DNA from: Mesorhizobium sangaii
GTDB lineage: Bacteria > Pseudomonadota > Alphaproteobacteria > Rhizobiales > Rhizobiaceae
Assembly (NCBI RefSeq): GCF_014207355.1
Contig: NZ_JACHEF010000002.1
Location: 62,001 to 126,000 of the forward strand
DNA length: 64,000 bases
Direction: 5' to 3'
Each line of letters opens with the position of its first letter. The first letter of the stretch is position 1. Both the position numbers and the translations under genes were made by a program. Positions 40,005 through 51,138 of the stretch are shown in pieces. The notes under the pieces were generated by a model. It saw only the letters and a program-made list of their open reading frames with translations. It made no database searches and was not told the origin of the DNA.

Positions 40005-40571
40005 ATGGCCAAGATCAATGGCAACGAAATCCGTCCCGGCTACGTCATCGAGCATGACGGCGGCCTGTGGGTGGCGGTCAGGACTAACACCGTCAAGCCA
40101 GGCAAGGGCGGCGCCTACAACCAGGTCGAACTGAAGAACCTCATCAACGGCACCAAGCTCAACGAGCGCTTCCGCTCGGCCGAGACGGTCGAGCAGATCC
40201 GGCTCGATCTCAAGGATTTTTCCTTCCTCTACGCGCAGGAAGACGCGTTGGTGTTCATGGACACCCAGAGCTACGAGCAGCTCGAATTGGCGAAGGACTT
40301 CGTCGGCGATCGCGCCGCCTTCCTGCAGGACGGCATGATGGTCACGGTCCAGCTTTATGAAGAAAGGCCGATCGGTATTTCTCTGCCCGACTATGTGACG
40401 CTGACTATCACCGAGGCCGATCCCGTGGTGAAGGGCCAGACGGCCGCGTCATCCTACAAGCCGGCGGTACTGGAGAACGGCATCCGTGTGCTGGTACCGC
40501 CCTTCATCGGCGCCGGCGAACGCATCATCGTCGACACCAACGAAATCACTTACGTGCGCCGCGCGGACTAA
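40005..40571 (+). CDS. efp: Translation elongation factor P
   Basis: The 188-residue protein relieves ribosome stalling at proline stretches. It has the three OB-like domains. The loop around residue 34, [19 protein letters not shown], carries the Lys in PGKGG that is the modification site. The end has [20 protein letters not shown]. The long open frame to 39645 includes unrelated leader sequence; the start at 40005 gives the standard length. R2 overlaps the last base of the stop codon. Confidence 0.96.
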   Translation: MAKINGNEIRPGYVIEHDGGLWVAVRTNTVKPGKGGAYNQVELKNLINGTKLNERFRSAETVEQIRLDLKDFSFLYAQEDALVFMDTQSYEQLELAKDFVGDRAAFLQDGMMVTVQLYEERPIGISLPDYVTLTITEADPVVKGQTAASSYKPAVLENGIRVLVPPFIGAGERIIVDTNEITYVRRAD

Positions 40572-40618
40572 TGCATGTCGCCCAAAAGTGGCCCCGGTTT
40601 TGGGCCAGCGACATGCAT
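40571..40618. repeat. R2 palindromic repeat, best copy
   Basis: ATGCATGTCGCCCAAAAGTG forms the left arm and GGGCCAGCGACATGCAT the right. The arms give a long imperfect hairpin on both strands. It starts at the last base of the efp stop and lies 39 bases before the next gene. A decayed copy is at 20453-20497. Confidence 0.8.
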
Positions 40619-40657
40619 CAAGGCAGCGCTTGAAGCGCAGCAGCAGGAAGAAGCACT

Positions 40658-41458
40658 ATGGCACGCTCAGCCCTTCTCAACGTCATGGTCCAGGCCGCAA
40701 TGAAAGCCGGCCGCTCACTGTCGCGCGACTTCGGCGAGGTGCAGAACCTGCAGGTCTCGATGAAAGGCCCTGGTGACTATGTCAGCCAGGCCGACCGCAA
40801 GGCCGAGGACATCGTCTTTGCCGAACTGTCGAAGGCACGGCCGGGCTACGCCTTCCTGATGGAGGAGCGCGGCGTCGTCGAAGGCGACGACGGCCAGCAC
40901 CGCTGGATCGTCGATCCGCTCGACGGCACCACCAATTTCCTGCACGGCATCCCGCTCTTTGCCGTTTCGATCGCCCTGGAACGCCAGGGACAGATCGTTG
41001 CCGGCGTCATCTACAATCCGGCAATGGACGAGCTCTACACCGCTGAACGCGGCGGCGGCGCCTTCATGAACGACCGCCGGCTGCGCGTCGCCGGCCGCAT
41101 CAAGCTGGTCGACACGGTGATCGGCTGCGGCGTGCCGCATCTCGGCCGCGGCCACCACGGCAATTTCCTCGTCGAACTGCGCAACGTCATGGCGGAGGTC
41201 TCGGGCGTGCGCCGCTTGGGGGCCGTTTCGCTCGATCTCGCCTATGTCGCCGCCGGCCGCATGGACGGTTTTTGGGAAACCGGCCTGTCGGCCTGGGACG
41301 TCGCCGCCGGCCTGCTGCTGATCCGCGAGGCGGGTGGCTTCGTTTCGGATATCGACGGCGGCCAGGACATGCTCGACAACGGCTCGGTGGTCGCCGGCAA
41401 CGAGGTCATCCAGCGCGCTTTGCTGAAGGCCGTGAAGAAGCCGCTCTCGGCGCGCTGA
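40658..41458 (+). CDS. suhB: Inositol-monophosphatase-family phosphatase (SuhB-like)
   Basis: The 266-residue Mg2+-dependent phosphatase has all the family motifs: FLMEERG (metal Glu), WIVDPLDGTTNFLHGIP (metal Asp residues) and LSAWDVAAGLLLIREAGG. It hydrolyses inositol phosphates or related compounds; in bacteria SuhB also acts in rRNA transcription. It follows efp by 86 bases, and an R2 repeat lies in the gap. The gene symbol is by similarity only. Confidence 0.9.
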   Translation: MARSALLNVMVQAAMKAGRSLSRDFGEVQNLQVSMKGPGDYVSQADRKAEDIVFAELSKARPGYAFLMEERGVVEGDDGQHRWIVDPLDGTTNFLHGIPLFAVSIALERQGQIVAGVIYNPAMDELYTAERGGGAFMNDRRLRVAGRIKLVDTVIGCGVPHLGRGHHGNFLVELRNVMAEVSGVRRLGAVSLDLAYVAAGRMDGFWETGLSAWDVAAGLLLIREAGGFVSDIDGGQDMLDNGSVVAGNEVIQRALLKAVKKPLSAR

Positions 41459-41549
41459 CTGACACGCCGCAGTCGCAAAACCGCAATGGAAGCTTGAAAT
41501 ACTGGCCGGCGAGCGCCCAAGTTAGAGTGCTCGGCGCAGGAACCCGGCA

Positions 41550-42236
41550 GTGAACGACATCAGGCCCCACCACGACATCCCGTTCATCGGACGCTGGCAC
41601 TATTCGCGCGCCGAGATGATCGCCGACGGCATCGTCCATGCGGTCGGCATCGTGCTGGCGATCTCGGCGGGTTCGGCGCTGCTGGCGCTGGCGGCCTTTC
41701 GCGTCGGGCCGGGCGAATACATCGCCGCTGCCTTCTATGTGGTTTCGTTGCTCACCGTGCTGTCCGTGTCGCTGACCTACAATCTGTGGCCGGTGTCGTC
41801 GCCGGCGAAATGGATCTTGCGGCGGTTCGACCACGCCGCGATCTATCTCCTGATCGCCGCGACCTACACGCCTTTCCTGGCTCAGCTCGAAGGCTCGCCG
41901 CTGGCGCGCTGGATGATCGTCCTCGTCTGGACCGCAGCAGCGCTGGGCATCGCCATCAAGGTGTTTTTTCCCGGCCGTTTCGACCGGCTGGCGATCGTCT
42001 TCTATCTCGCCATCGGCTGGAGCGGCATCGTCCTGGTAAAGCCGCTTGTCCAGACCCTGCCGACGACATCGATCGCGCTGATCGTCGCCGGCGGCATCGT
42101 CTATTCCTGCGGCGTCATCTTCTTTGCCTGGAAGGGATTGCGCTTCCACAATGCGCTGTGGCACGGCTTCGTCGTCACCGGCGCCGGCCTGCATCTGGCC
42201 GCCATGGTCGACTGTCTGGTCATCAATCGCCTCTGA
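41550..42236 (+). CDS. PAQR/haemolysin III-family membrane protein
   Basis: The 228-residue protein has seven predicted helices and the conserved His/Asp/Ser pattern: EMIADGIVHAVGI near the start, RRFDHAAIYLLIAATYTPF in the middle and HNALWHGFVVTGAGLHLAAM at the end. HlyIII-like proteins are thought to be metal-dependent lipid hydrolases. The start is a GTG at 41550. The gene probably stands alone. Confidence 0.9.
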   Translation: MNDIRPHHDIPFIGRWHYSRAEMIADGIVHAVGIVLAISAGSALLALAAFRVGPGEYIAAAFYVVSLLTVLSVSLTYNLWPVSSPAKWILRRFDHAAIYLLIAATYTPFLAQLEGSPLARWMIVLVWTAAALGIAIKVFFPGRFDRLAIVFYLAIGWSGIVLVKPLVQTLPTTSIALIVAGGIVYSCGVIFFAWKGLRFHNALWHGFVVTGAGLHLAAMVDCLVINRL

Positions 42237-42342
42237 CACAGGCTTATAGACGCGGCAATATTGCCAAGCGCCATTCAATTTGGTCACAATTCCGTTTAGA
42301 GTCGCGGTCTACGTGATCGGCGGCATCGGAAACGGGGCACGG

Positions 42343-43368
42343 ATGGCTTTTCTCAGATCCTTCGGCATGGGCAGACGCTCTGATGTCCTGATCTACGATC
42401 CGCATAAACTGTCGAGCCCGCAGGTCTTTCTGCTGACAATGATGATCTTCCTGGTCATCGTCGCCTTCATCGCCGCCATCCTGACCCGCCAGATCTCGAC
42501 CGCCTTTGGTAGCAATCCCGGCCTCAACGGCCTGATCGTCGGCGTGCTGGTGGTCGGCATCCTCTTGGCCTTCGCCCAGGTCGGACGGCTGTTTCGCGAA
42601 GTGCGCTGGGTGAATTCCTTCCGTGCCGGCTCGGAGACCACCGAACCGGTGCTGCTGGCGCCGATGAAGGCGATGATCGGCCGCTCCTCGGCGACGGCCT
42701 TCTCGACCAGTTCGATGCGAACCATGCTTGATTCCATAGCCACGCGCCTCGACGAGAGCCGTGACACCTCGCGCTATCTCGTCGGCCTGCTGGTGTTCCT
42801 CGGCCTGCTCGGCACTTTCTGGGGTCTGTTGAACACCATCGCCTCGATCCGCGAGACCATCGAATCGCTCGATCCGGGTACGGGCGATGCCGCCGCGGTG
42901 CTCGATTCGCTGAAGCAGGGCCTTTCGGCGCCGCTGGCCGGCATGGGCACGGCCTTCTCGTCCTCGCTGTTCGGCCTGTCCGGCTCGCTGGTGCTCGGCT
43001 TCCTCGACCTGCAGGCCGGCCGCGCCCAGACGCGCTTCTACACCGAACTGGAAAACTGGCTGTCCTCGGTCACAGATCTGTCGTCCGACATCGTCGTCTC
43101 CGACCAGGCCAAGACCGAATCCTCCGACGAGATCCGGGTTTTGTCGGAAAGGCTGCGCAGCATGCAGGAGAATGGCGGCGGCTCCAATCCGCGCGTCGCC
43201 ACCGCCATGGCCAATCTCGCCGACGGCATTTCCGGCCTGGTCAAGAACATGCGCTCGGAGCAGCAGATCATGCGCGACTGGGTCGAGGCCCAGTCCGACG
43301 AGCAGAAGGCGATGCGCAACACGCTGGAAAAGATCGCCGACGCCCTGAAGAAGCCCGGGGTGCATTGA
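42343..43368 (+). CDS. MotA/TolQ/ExbB-like channel protein of a second stator-type pair
   Basis: The 341-residue protein has two N-terminal helices (about 27-50 and 65-82) and two further ones (about 145-165 and 200-230). The stretch LVFLGLLGTFWGLLNTIASI matches the third helix of MotA/TolQ. A C-terminal helical tail (SMQENGGGSNPRVATAMANL to the end) is predicted to be cytoplasmic. The start at 42343 was chosen because the N-terminus MAFLRSFGMGRRSDVLIYDP is typical of rhizobial copies. It lies one base before its partner gene. It differs from flagellar MotA, and no flagellar genes are nearby. Confidence 0.88.
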   Translation: MAFLRSFGMGRRSDVLIYDPHKLSSPQVFLLTMMIFLVIVAFIAAILTRQISTAFGSNPGLNGLIVGVLVVGILLAFAQVGRLFREVRWVNSFRAGSETTEPVLLAPMKAMIGRSSATAFSTSSMRTMLDSIATRLDESRDTSRYLVGLLVFLGLLGTFWGLLNTIASIRETIESLDPGTGDAAAVLDSLKQGLSAPLAGMGTAFSSSLFGLSGSLVLGFLDLQAGRAQTRFYTELENWLSSVTDLSSDIVVSDQAKTESSDEIRVLSERLRSMQENGGGSNPRVATAMANLADGISGLVKNMRSEQQIMRDWVEAQSDEQKAMRNTLEKIADALKKPGVH

Positions 43369-43369
43369 C

Positions 43370-44401
43370 ATGGCACTGGCGCGTGGACGGCGCACCGATC
43401 GCCGCATCGATTACTGGCCGGGCTTCGTCGACGCGCTGTCGACGCTGCTTCTTGCGATCATGTTCCTGCTCACCGTCTTCGTGCTGGCGCAATTCCTGCT
43501 CGGCCGTGAAATCTCCGGCAAGGATGCGGTGCTCTCGCGCCTCAATTCGCAGATCAACGAACTGACCCAGCTTCTGGCGCTGGAGCGGTCGACGACGCAG
43601 GACAAGGAAGATTCGCTTGCCAATCTGCAGGCATCGCTGTCGGCGGCGGAAGCGGAAAAGAGCCGGCTCGAACAATTGCTGGCGCAAGGTGCTGGTGCCG
43701 GCGACGCCGCCAACCAGCGTGCCGTAGCACTTTCGGGCGAACTCGACAGCCAGCGCCAGATCAGCCAGCAGGCGCTGAGCCAGGTCGAGATTCTCAACCA
43801 GCAGATTGCAGCACTTCGCAAGCAGATCGGTGCGCTCGAGGATGCGCTCAACGTCTCCGAAACCCGCGACCGTGATTCCAACACCAAGATCGCCGATCTG
43901 GGCCGCCGCCTGAACGTCGCACTGGCGCAGCGCGTGCAGGAATTGAACCGCTACCGCTCCGACTTCTTCGGCCGCTTGCGCGAAATCCTCGCCGACCGCG
44001 AGAACATCCGCATCGTCGGCGACCGCTTCGTCTTCCAGTCCGAAGTGCTGTTCCCGACCGGCTCCGAAGTGATCAACGATGCCGGCAAGGTGGAGATGAA
44101 GAAACTTGCCGACGCCATCATCGAATTGCAGAAGGAAATCCCGCCCGAGATCAACTGGGTGCTGCGCGTCGACGGCCATACCGACAACAAGCCGCTCTCC
44201 GGCACCGGCCGCTACCGCGACAACTGGGAGCTGTCGACGGCGCGTTCGACCTCGGTGGTGAAGTTCCTGATCGAGAACGGCGTGCCGGCCAAGCGCCTGG
44301 TCGCCGCCGGCTTCGGCGAGTTCCAGCCGCTCGACCCCGCCGACACCGAAGAGGCGCGCAACAAGAACCGGCGTATTGAACTGAAGCTCACCGAACGTTG
44401 A
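43370..44401 (+). CDS. MotB-like OmpA-domain protein of the second stator-type pair
   Basis: The 343-residue protein has one N-terminal helix (about 20-42) with Asp21 in WPGFVDALSTLLLAI, at the proton-binding position of MotB. A long coiled-coil (about 50-195) follows, with LSRLNSQINELTQLLALERS and LNQQIAALRKQIGALEDAL, and then an OmpA peptidoglycan-binding domain (VLRVDGHTDNKPL, ELSTARSTSVVKFLIENGVP). It should anchor to the wall and be driven by the upstream channel. The coiled-coil is much longer than in MotB. Confidence 0.9.
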   Translation: MALARGRRTDRRIDYWPGFVDALSTLLLAIMFLLTVFVLAQFLLGREISGKDAVLSRLNSQINELTQLLALERSTTQDKEDSLANLQASLSAAEAEKSRLEQLLAQGAGAGDAANQRAVALSGELDSQRQISQQALSQVEILNQQIAALRKQIGALEDALNVSETRDRDSNTKIADLGRRLNVALAQRVQELNRYRSDFFGRLREILADRENIRIVGDRFVFQSEVLFPTGSEVINDAGKVEMKKLADAIIELQKEIPPEINWVLRVDGHTDNKPLSGTGRYRDNWELSTARSTSVVKFLIENGVPAKRLVAAGFGEFQPLDPADTEEARNKNRRIELKLTER

Positions 44402-44650
44402 TCCATCATCACGCGGCATCACGCGAATTTGTTCGCCGGCTCAACTCTAGGGCGTAGAGCGAGGCCGGCAAGGCCTGAAAAGATTATCTTTTTTTAATTA
44501 CACATCGTCGTATTGCGGTCCTAGCTTCCCCGCCTGGGCCGAGAACCGCCGGCGATGACTCCCCATCGCGACGCGACGGAACCGGACGGCCCGCAGCCGG
44601 AAGGCAGGCGAGACAACCGCCGCCTTTCTCTTCAGGAGGAGAACGCGACG

Positions 44651-45085
44651 ATGCGCTCTTTTAGTCCCAGCACCTCGCTTAGAACTGCAACACTCACGGC
44701 GATCCTTATCGCCGTTCCGCTTGCCGGCGCCTATGCCGCGGGCCATCACAGAGGCGCTCTCGACGCTGGCGACCCGACCGACTTTGCGGGGCCGCGCGTC
44801 CAAGGTCTCATCGAACAAGTTCAGGGCGTCCGCCAGGGCATAGTCGATGCAAGGCAGGCCAACAACATCACGCCCGCCGTTGCTGAACGACTGGAAATGC
44901 AGACGGCCCGCATCAGTCAGGCGGCCGAGAAAATAGCGGCATCGGATCACGGCAGGATACCGGCCGCGCAATACCATGAGCTGCTGCGCCGTCTCGACAA
45001 TGTCGACCAGCGTCTGAGGGTTGATATCGGCAGCGATACCCTGATGGGCGATGGCTCCGACGGCGGAAACTATCCGAACGGCTGA
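44651..45085 (+). CDS. Small exported protein
   Basis: The 144-residue protein starts MRSFSPSTSLRTATLTAILI and has a cleavage-like site near AYAAGHH. The mature part is helical, with VQGVRQGIVDARQANNITPA and a Gly/Asp-rich tail. GGAGGAG lies upstream of the ATG and decides the start. I do not recognise a family. It may be the exported counterpart of the stator pair upstream, but the 249-base gap makes that uncertain. Confidence 0.7.
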   Translation: MRSFSPSTSLRTATLTAILIAVPLAGAYAAGHHRGALDAGDPTDFAGPRVQGLIEQVQGVRQGIVDARQANNITPAVAERLEMQTARISQAAEKIAASDHGRIPAAQYHELLRRLDNVDQRLRVDIGSDTLMGDGSDGGNYPNG

Positions 45086-45237
45086 AAGCTTGAACGCCAA
45101 GCTGCTTTGGCACTTCGATCTCGCGCATGATTCCCTTCGAGATCCTGCGCCGGGAAGGGACCACCTGGCGCCTTCGGGGCCCCTCTCCCGCGGGCGTCCT
45201 TTTTCCTCTCAGCCCAGTTTGCTACCAGCCCGGCTTC

Positions 45238-45588
45238 CTACCAACCAAGCCAGACTGCAATCAGGGCGACCGCCGGCACGGTCTGAATGAACAGGATCTT
45301 GCGGCCAACCGTTGCCGCGCCATAGAGGCCGGCAATGGCCACGCACAACAGGAAGAAGACCTTGACCTGAAAACCGGCTGTCCCGAGGTAAAGCCCCCAG
45401 ATCAGGCCGGCGGCGAGGAAGCCGTTGTAGAGACCCTGATTGGCGGCCAGCACCTTCGAGGCGCTGGCGAATTCCGGCTTCAGATTGAACGCCTTGTGCC
45501 CGCGCGGCGTGTCCCACAGAACCATTTCGAGATAGACGATGTAGACATGGATCAAGGCCACCAGTCCGACCAGGATGTTGCCGATCAT
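45238..45588 (-). CDS. DUF1304-family membrane protein
   Basis: The 116-residue protein has four predicted helices. The N-terminus LVGLVALIHVYIVYLEMVLW and the middle LAANQGLYNGFLAAGLIWGL are the DUF1304 signature. Function unknown. Alone between the exported protein and the carboxypeptidase gene, it is on the minus strand and divergent from the latter. Confidence 0.88.
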   Translation of the reverse strand: MIGNILVGLVALIHVYIVYLEMVLWDTPRGHKAFNLKPEFASASKVLAANQGLYNGFLAAGLIWGLYLGTAGFQVKVFFLLCVAIAGLYGAATVGRKILFIQTVPAVALIAVWLGW

Positions 45589-45730
45589 GCTGTTCCCCCT
45601 TCACGTGTCGCCGGCAGCATTTCACGCGTGACCTCACCAGTGCAAGATGCATCCGCCGCACAGTGCCGCAGGGTTGCAAACGCTTTTGCGTTGGTATCTT
45701 TTCGCGCCGTCCTCAATCACGGAACCTGCC

Positions 45731-47218
45731 ATGTCCTTTCAGAAACTCGATGATCTCGGCCACAAGCTTGAAGCGCTCGAACATGCGCTGGCCATTCTCG
45801 GCGCCGACGAGGCCACCCACATGGCTGTCGGCGGCGGCGAGAAACGCGCCGAGGCAATGTCGGCGCTGGCCGGCATGTACCACACCAGGGCAACGGCCCC
45901 GGAGATCGCCGACTGGCTCGCCGCGGCCGAACAGGAAGCGTTGAGTGAGGAGCAACGGGCCGCGGTCGCCGAATTGCGGCGGCAGTACACCAACCTGACC
46001 TGCCTGCCGGTCGAGTTCGTCGAACGGCAGACCACCGCGCGCATGCGTTGCGAGCAGCTGTGGCGCGACCTGCGCGCCAAGAACGACTGGGCGGGCTTCC
46101 TGCCGGCGCTCGAGGGCGTGGTGGAACTGGTGCGCGAAGAGGCGGCGCTGCGTGCCGACGTGCTCGGTCTTGCCCCCTATGACGCGCTCATGGAGCAATA
46201 CGACCCCGGCAACCGCGCCGCCGACATCACGCCTGTCTTCACCGACCTCAAGGCTTTCCTGAAAGGCTTCGTGCCGGAGGCGCTGGCGATACAGGAGGCC
46301 CGGCTGCGCAAGCGCCCGCTGAAGCCGCTTTCGGGCACCTATGCGGTCGACCGGCAACGCGAGCTCGGCCTTGCGATGATGACGTCGGTCGGCTTCGACC
46401 TGACGCACGGGTCGCTGTCGGTATCGCACCATCCCTTCTGTGGCGGCGTGCCGAGCGACGTGCGCATCACCACCCGCTACAAGACCTCGGACTTCCTGTC
46501 GGCATTGATGGGCGTGCTGCATGAGACCGGCCATGCGCTGTACGAACAGAACCTGCCGAAGGCATGGGCGCACTGGCCGCTCGGCAAGGCGCGCGGCATG
46601 GCCGTGCATGAAAGCCAAAGCCTGTTCGTCGAAAAGCAGCTCGGCCGCAACCCGGCTTTCTGGCGCTGGGCGCTGCCGGTGGTCGAAAAGCATCTCGGCG
46701 AAGCCTGGTCGCTCGACGACATCCTGCCGCATGTGCATCGCGTCGAGCGCGGCCTGATCCGGGTCGATGCCGACGAGGTGACCTACCCGCTGCATGTCAT
46801 CCTGCGCTACGAACTGGAGCAGGAACTCGTTTCGGGCAGGCTGGAGGTGGCAGACCTGCCCGAAGCCTGGGACGCCAAGATGCGCGACTATCTCGGCCTC
46901 TCCACCATCGACAATCCGGCCGACGGGCCGATGCAGGACGTGCACTGGCCGGGTGCCGCCTTCGGCTACTTCCCCTCCTACACGCTGGGCGCGATGATGG
47001 CGGCGCAGCAATGGGCGGCGCTGACACGCGAGCATCCTGCCGCCGATGACGATCTCGCCAAAGGCAATTTCGCGTCGATCAACGCCTGGCGTCGCGAAAA
47101 AATCTGGTCGCAGGGGTCACGCTGGTCAACTCCGGACCTGCTCGAACGCGCCACCGGCGAAAAGCTCGACGCCAGCTATTTCGTCAACCATCTGAAGCAG
47201 CGATACGGAGCCGCGTAG
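45731..47218 (+). CDS. M32-family carboxypeptidase Taq-like
   Basis: The 495-residue metallocarboxypeptidase has the zinc motif HETGH (264-268), AVHESQSLFVEKQLG with the third ligand Glu, and the C-terminal conserved IRVDADEVTYPLHVILRYEL. It removes C-terminal residues from peptides in the cytoplasm, with broad specificity. The start at 45731 gives the family N-terminus. It converges on the ABC exporter gene. Confidence 0.95.
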   Translation: MSFQKLDDLGHKLEALEHALAILGADEATHMAVGGGEKRAEAMSALAGMYHTRATAPEIADWLAAAEQEALSEEQRAAVAELRRQYTNLTCLPVEFVERQTTARMRCEQLWRDLRAKNDWAGFLPALEGVVELVREEAALRADVLGLAPYDALMEQYDPGNRAADITPVFTDLKAFLKGFVPEALAIQEARLRKRPLKPLSGTYAVDRQRELGLAMMTSVGFDLTHGSLSVSHHPFCGGVPSDVRITTRYKTSDFLSALMGVLHETGHALYEQNLPKAWAHWPLGKARGMAVHESQSLFVEKQLGRNPAFWRWALPVVEKHLGEAWSLDDILPHVHRVERGLIRVDADEVTYPLHVILRYELEQELVSGRLEVADLPEAWDAKMRDYLGLSTIDNPADGPMQDVHWPGAAFGYFPSYTLGAMMAAQQWAALTREHPAADDDLAKGNFASINAWRREKIWSQGSRWSTPDLLERATGEKLDASYFVNHLKQRYGAA

Positions 47219-47255
47219 AGGGCGGTCGGTATATCAGGAGCGCGGCTGTTTGCGA

Positions 47256-49055
<1,800 letters not shown>

Positions 49056-49261
49056 TCCTGCGTTTCCTCTAGCCGCCTCTGGGCAATGCGCCTCAATATG
49101 CGCTTGCCGCGGCCTTGTGATTCAATTCCGGCTGATGTATAGGCTCGCCGACCGTTTTAGAAGCCGTGGCTCCTCAATAGCTGCGGCTTCGAGTTTTAAA
49201 AAGGGGCGCATCGACGCAGGCTTATGCCCGTCGGCAGCGCCGGCAAGCCAGGAACCGAACC

Positions 49262-49483
49262 ATGAAGACCGACATCCATCCCGATTACCACACCATCAAG
49301 GTCGTCATGACCGACGGCACCGAATACATGACCCGTTCGACCTGGGGCAAGGAAGGCGATACGATGAACCTCGATATCGACCCGACGACCCACCCGGCCT
49401 GGACCGGCGGCCAGCAGACCCTGCTCGACCGCGGTGGCCGCTTGTCGAAGTTCAAGAAGCGTTTCGAAGGTTTCGGCCTCTAA
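49262..49483 (+). CDS. rpmE: 50S ribosomal protein L31
   Basis: The 73-residue protein has the family start [20 protein letters not shown] and the end [13 protein letters not shown]. It lacks the four Cys of the zinc-binding form, so it is the C-minus type. The terminator at 49511 follows. Divergent from the ABC exporter. Confidence 0.95.
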   Translation: MKTDIHPDYHTIKVVMTDGTEYMTRSTWGKEGDTMNLDIDPTTHPAWTGGQQTLLDRGGRLSKFKKRFEGFGL

Positions 49484-49510
49484 GCCCGACGACCTTTTTC
49501 GCAGATCGGA

Positions 49511-49533
49511 AAACCCGCCCTCGAGGCGGGTTT
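49511..49533 (+). terminator. Terminator of rpmE
   Basis: AAACCCGCC (49511-49519) pairs with GGCGGGTTT (49525-49533), followed by TTTGTTG on the plus strand. It lies 28 bases after the rpmE stop. Confidence 0.9.
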
Positions 49534-49558
49534 TTTGTTGCTCGACCTTCATCGCGTC

Positions 49559-50197
49559 CTACTCCGCCAACAGTTCCCGCAGCGCCATCCGCTTGTAAGC
49601 CTCGACCAGCCTGTCGCCCTCTTGCCTGTCGACCGAGATCGCCAGCCGCACGGCGGCCTCGCCCATCTGCCAGACCAGGAACGCCGTGGTTTCCAGCGCC
49701 GTCGGATCGGCCGCCGGGCGCAGCCGCTTCAGCACCGCTGTGAGGAATTCGGCGTTGGCCCGGCTGTCGGCGAGTTCGAGCTGGCGGAGCGCCTTGTCGG
49801 CCTGCGTGCCCGACCAGATGTCGCGCATCACCGGCTCGGCCAGGAACAGCCCGTAGTAGATATCGACCAGCTCCGAAAATGCTTGGCCCAGGCCTTCGGC
49901 GTCGCCGACGTCGGCGAGTGCCGCCGAGATGCACGCCTGGCTTTCGGCGGTGTAGCGCTCGGCCAACGCCCAGACGATCGCCCGCTTGTCCGGAAAGAAC
50001 TGGTAGAGCGAGCCGATCGACACCCCTGCCCGTTGCGCCACTTCGCCCATGCGCATGGCGTCGCTGCCTTGCTCGGCAATCAGCGCCGAGGCAGCGGCGA
50101 GCATGCGTTCGACCCGTTCGCGGCTGCGCTGCTGGCTCGGCGCCCGGCGCGGCGAAGCAATCTGCTCCTGTGACGAAACCGGCGCGGTGTCTTCCAT
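49559..50197 (-). CDS. TetR-family transcriptional regulator
   Basis: The 212-residue protein has the N-terminal helix-turn-helix (MLAAASALIAEQGSDAMRMG, then VAQRAGVSIGSLYQFFPDKR) and a ligand domain. The start at 50197 has GGAG upstream; the longer frame begins at 50218. It is divergent from the NmrA-like gene at 50304, and the gap holds an inverted repeat that may be its operator. Probably a repressor of the NmrA-DUF1772 pair. Confidence 0.92.
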   Translation of the reverse strand: MEDTAPVSSQEQIASPRRAPSQQRSRERVERMLAAASALIAEQGSDAMRMGEVAQRAGVSIGSLYQFFPDKRAIVWALAERYTAESQACISAALADVGDAEGLGQAFSELVDIYYGLFLAEPVMRDIWSGTQADKALRQLELADSRANAEFLTAVLKRLRPAADPTALETTAFLVWQMGEAAVRLAISVDRQEGDRLVEAYKRMALRELLAE

Positions 50198-50231
50198 GGC
50201 TGTCTCCAGTGCCAACAAAATCGCTTGACTC

Positions 50232-50260
50232 GCAAAATACGAGGGTTTATCACGTTTTGC
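50232..50260. promoter_or_regulatory. Candidate TetR operator
   Basis: GCAAAATACGA (50232-50242) and TCACGTTTTGC (50250-50260) form an inverted repeat with GCAAAA/TTTTGC arms. It lies between the divergent regulator and NmrA-like genes. TGAG/CTCA arms at 50266-50278 may form a second site. Confidence 0.45.
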
Positions 50261-50303
50261 AAATGTGAGGATTGCTCATGTTTTGAAACAGAGGAAAACA
50301 GCC

Positions 50304-51137
50304 ATGAACACCACGACAACAAACCCCATCCTGATCCTCGGCGGCACGGGCAAGACCGGCCGCCGCCTTGCCGAGCGACTGACGGCGCGGGGCCTGCCGG
50401 TGCGCATCGGCTCGCGCTCGGGTACCCCGCGCTTCGACTGGGAGGTCCCCGCGACCTGGGGCCCGGCCATGCAAGGCGTCAGCGCCGTCTACATCAGCTA
50501 CTATCCCGATCTGGCCGTGCCGGGTGCCGCCGAGGTGATCGGCGCCTTCGCCAGGCTTGCCGTACAAAACGGCATCACCCGGCTGGTGCTGCTGTCGGGG
50601 CGTGGCGAGGCGGAAGCCCAACGTTCCGAAGAGATGCTGAAGGCCTCTGGCGCCGACTGGACGATCCTGCGCTGCGCCTGGTTCTCGCAGAATTTCAGCG
50701 AAGGCTTCCTTGTCGAATCCTTGGCTGAGGGCGAAGTGGCTTTGCCGGTCGGCAATGTCGGCGAGCCGTTTGTCGATGCCGATGACATCGCCGACGTCGC
50801 CTTTGCCGTGCTGACTGAGGCAGGGCATATCGGCCAGCTCTATGAACTGACCGGGCCGCGGCTGCTGAGCTTCGCCGACGCCGTCGCCGAGATCGGCAAG
50901 GCCGCCGGGCGCGATATCCGCTTTGTCAGGATTTCGCATGACGAATTCACCGCCACCGTGGCCGCGCACGACCTGCCGCCCGAATTCGCCTGGCTGCTCA
51001 ATGAGCTGTTCACAAAAGTGCTTGACGGCCGCAACGAGACGCTGACCGACGGCGTCCAGCGCGTACTTGGCCGCCAGCCAAGAGACTTCTCCACCTACGC
51101 AACCGAAACCGCCGCTAGCCGAATCTGGAGCAACTGA
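50304..51137 (+). CDS. NmrA-like NAD(P)-binding protein
   Basis: The 277-residue protein has an atypical SDR Rossmann fold with LILGGTGKTGRRLAERLTAR and the loop RLVLLSGRGEAEAQ; WTILRCAWFSQNFSEGFLVE marks the NmrA/quinone-reductase-2-like group. Members act as NADP sensors or quinone reductases. The start at 50304 has GAGGAAAACAGCC upstream. The DUF1772 gene begins immediately after its stop, so they form an operon. Confidence 0.88.
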   Translation: MNTTTTNPILILGGTGKTGRRLAERLTARGLPVRIGSRSGTPRFDWEVPATWGPAMQGVSAVYISYYPDLAVPGAAEVIGAFARLAVQNGITRLVLLSGRGEAEAQRSEEMLKASGADWTILRCAWFSQNFSEGFLVESLAEGEVALPVGNVGEPFVDADDIADVAFAVLTEAGHIGQLYELTGPRLLSFADAVAEIGKAAGRDIRFVRISHDEFTATVAAHDLPPEFAWLLNELFTKVLDGRNETLTDGVQRVLGRQPRDFSTYATETAASRIWSN

Positions 51138-51138
51138 G

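Noticed and set aside
45713..47035. 440-codon minus-strand frame
   Set aside because: It is antisense to the M32 carboxypeptidase, whose motifs are unambiguous.
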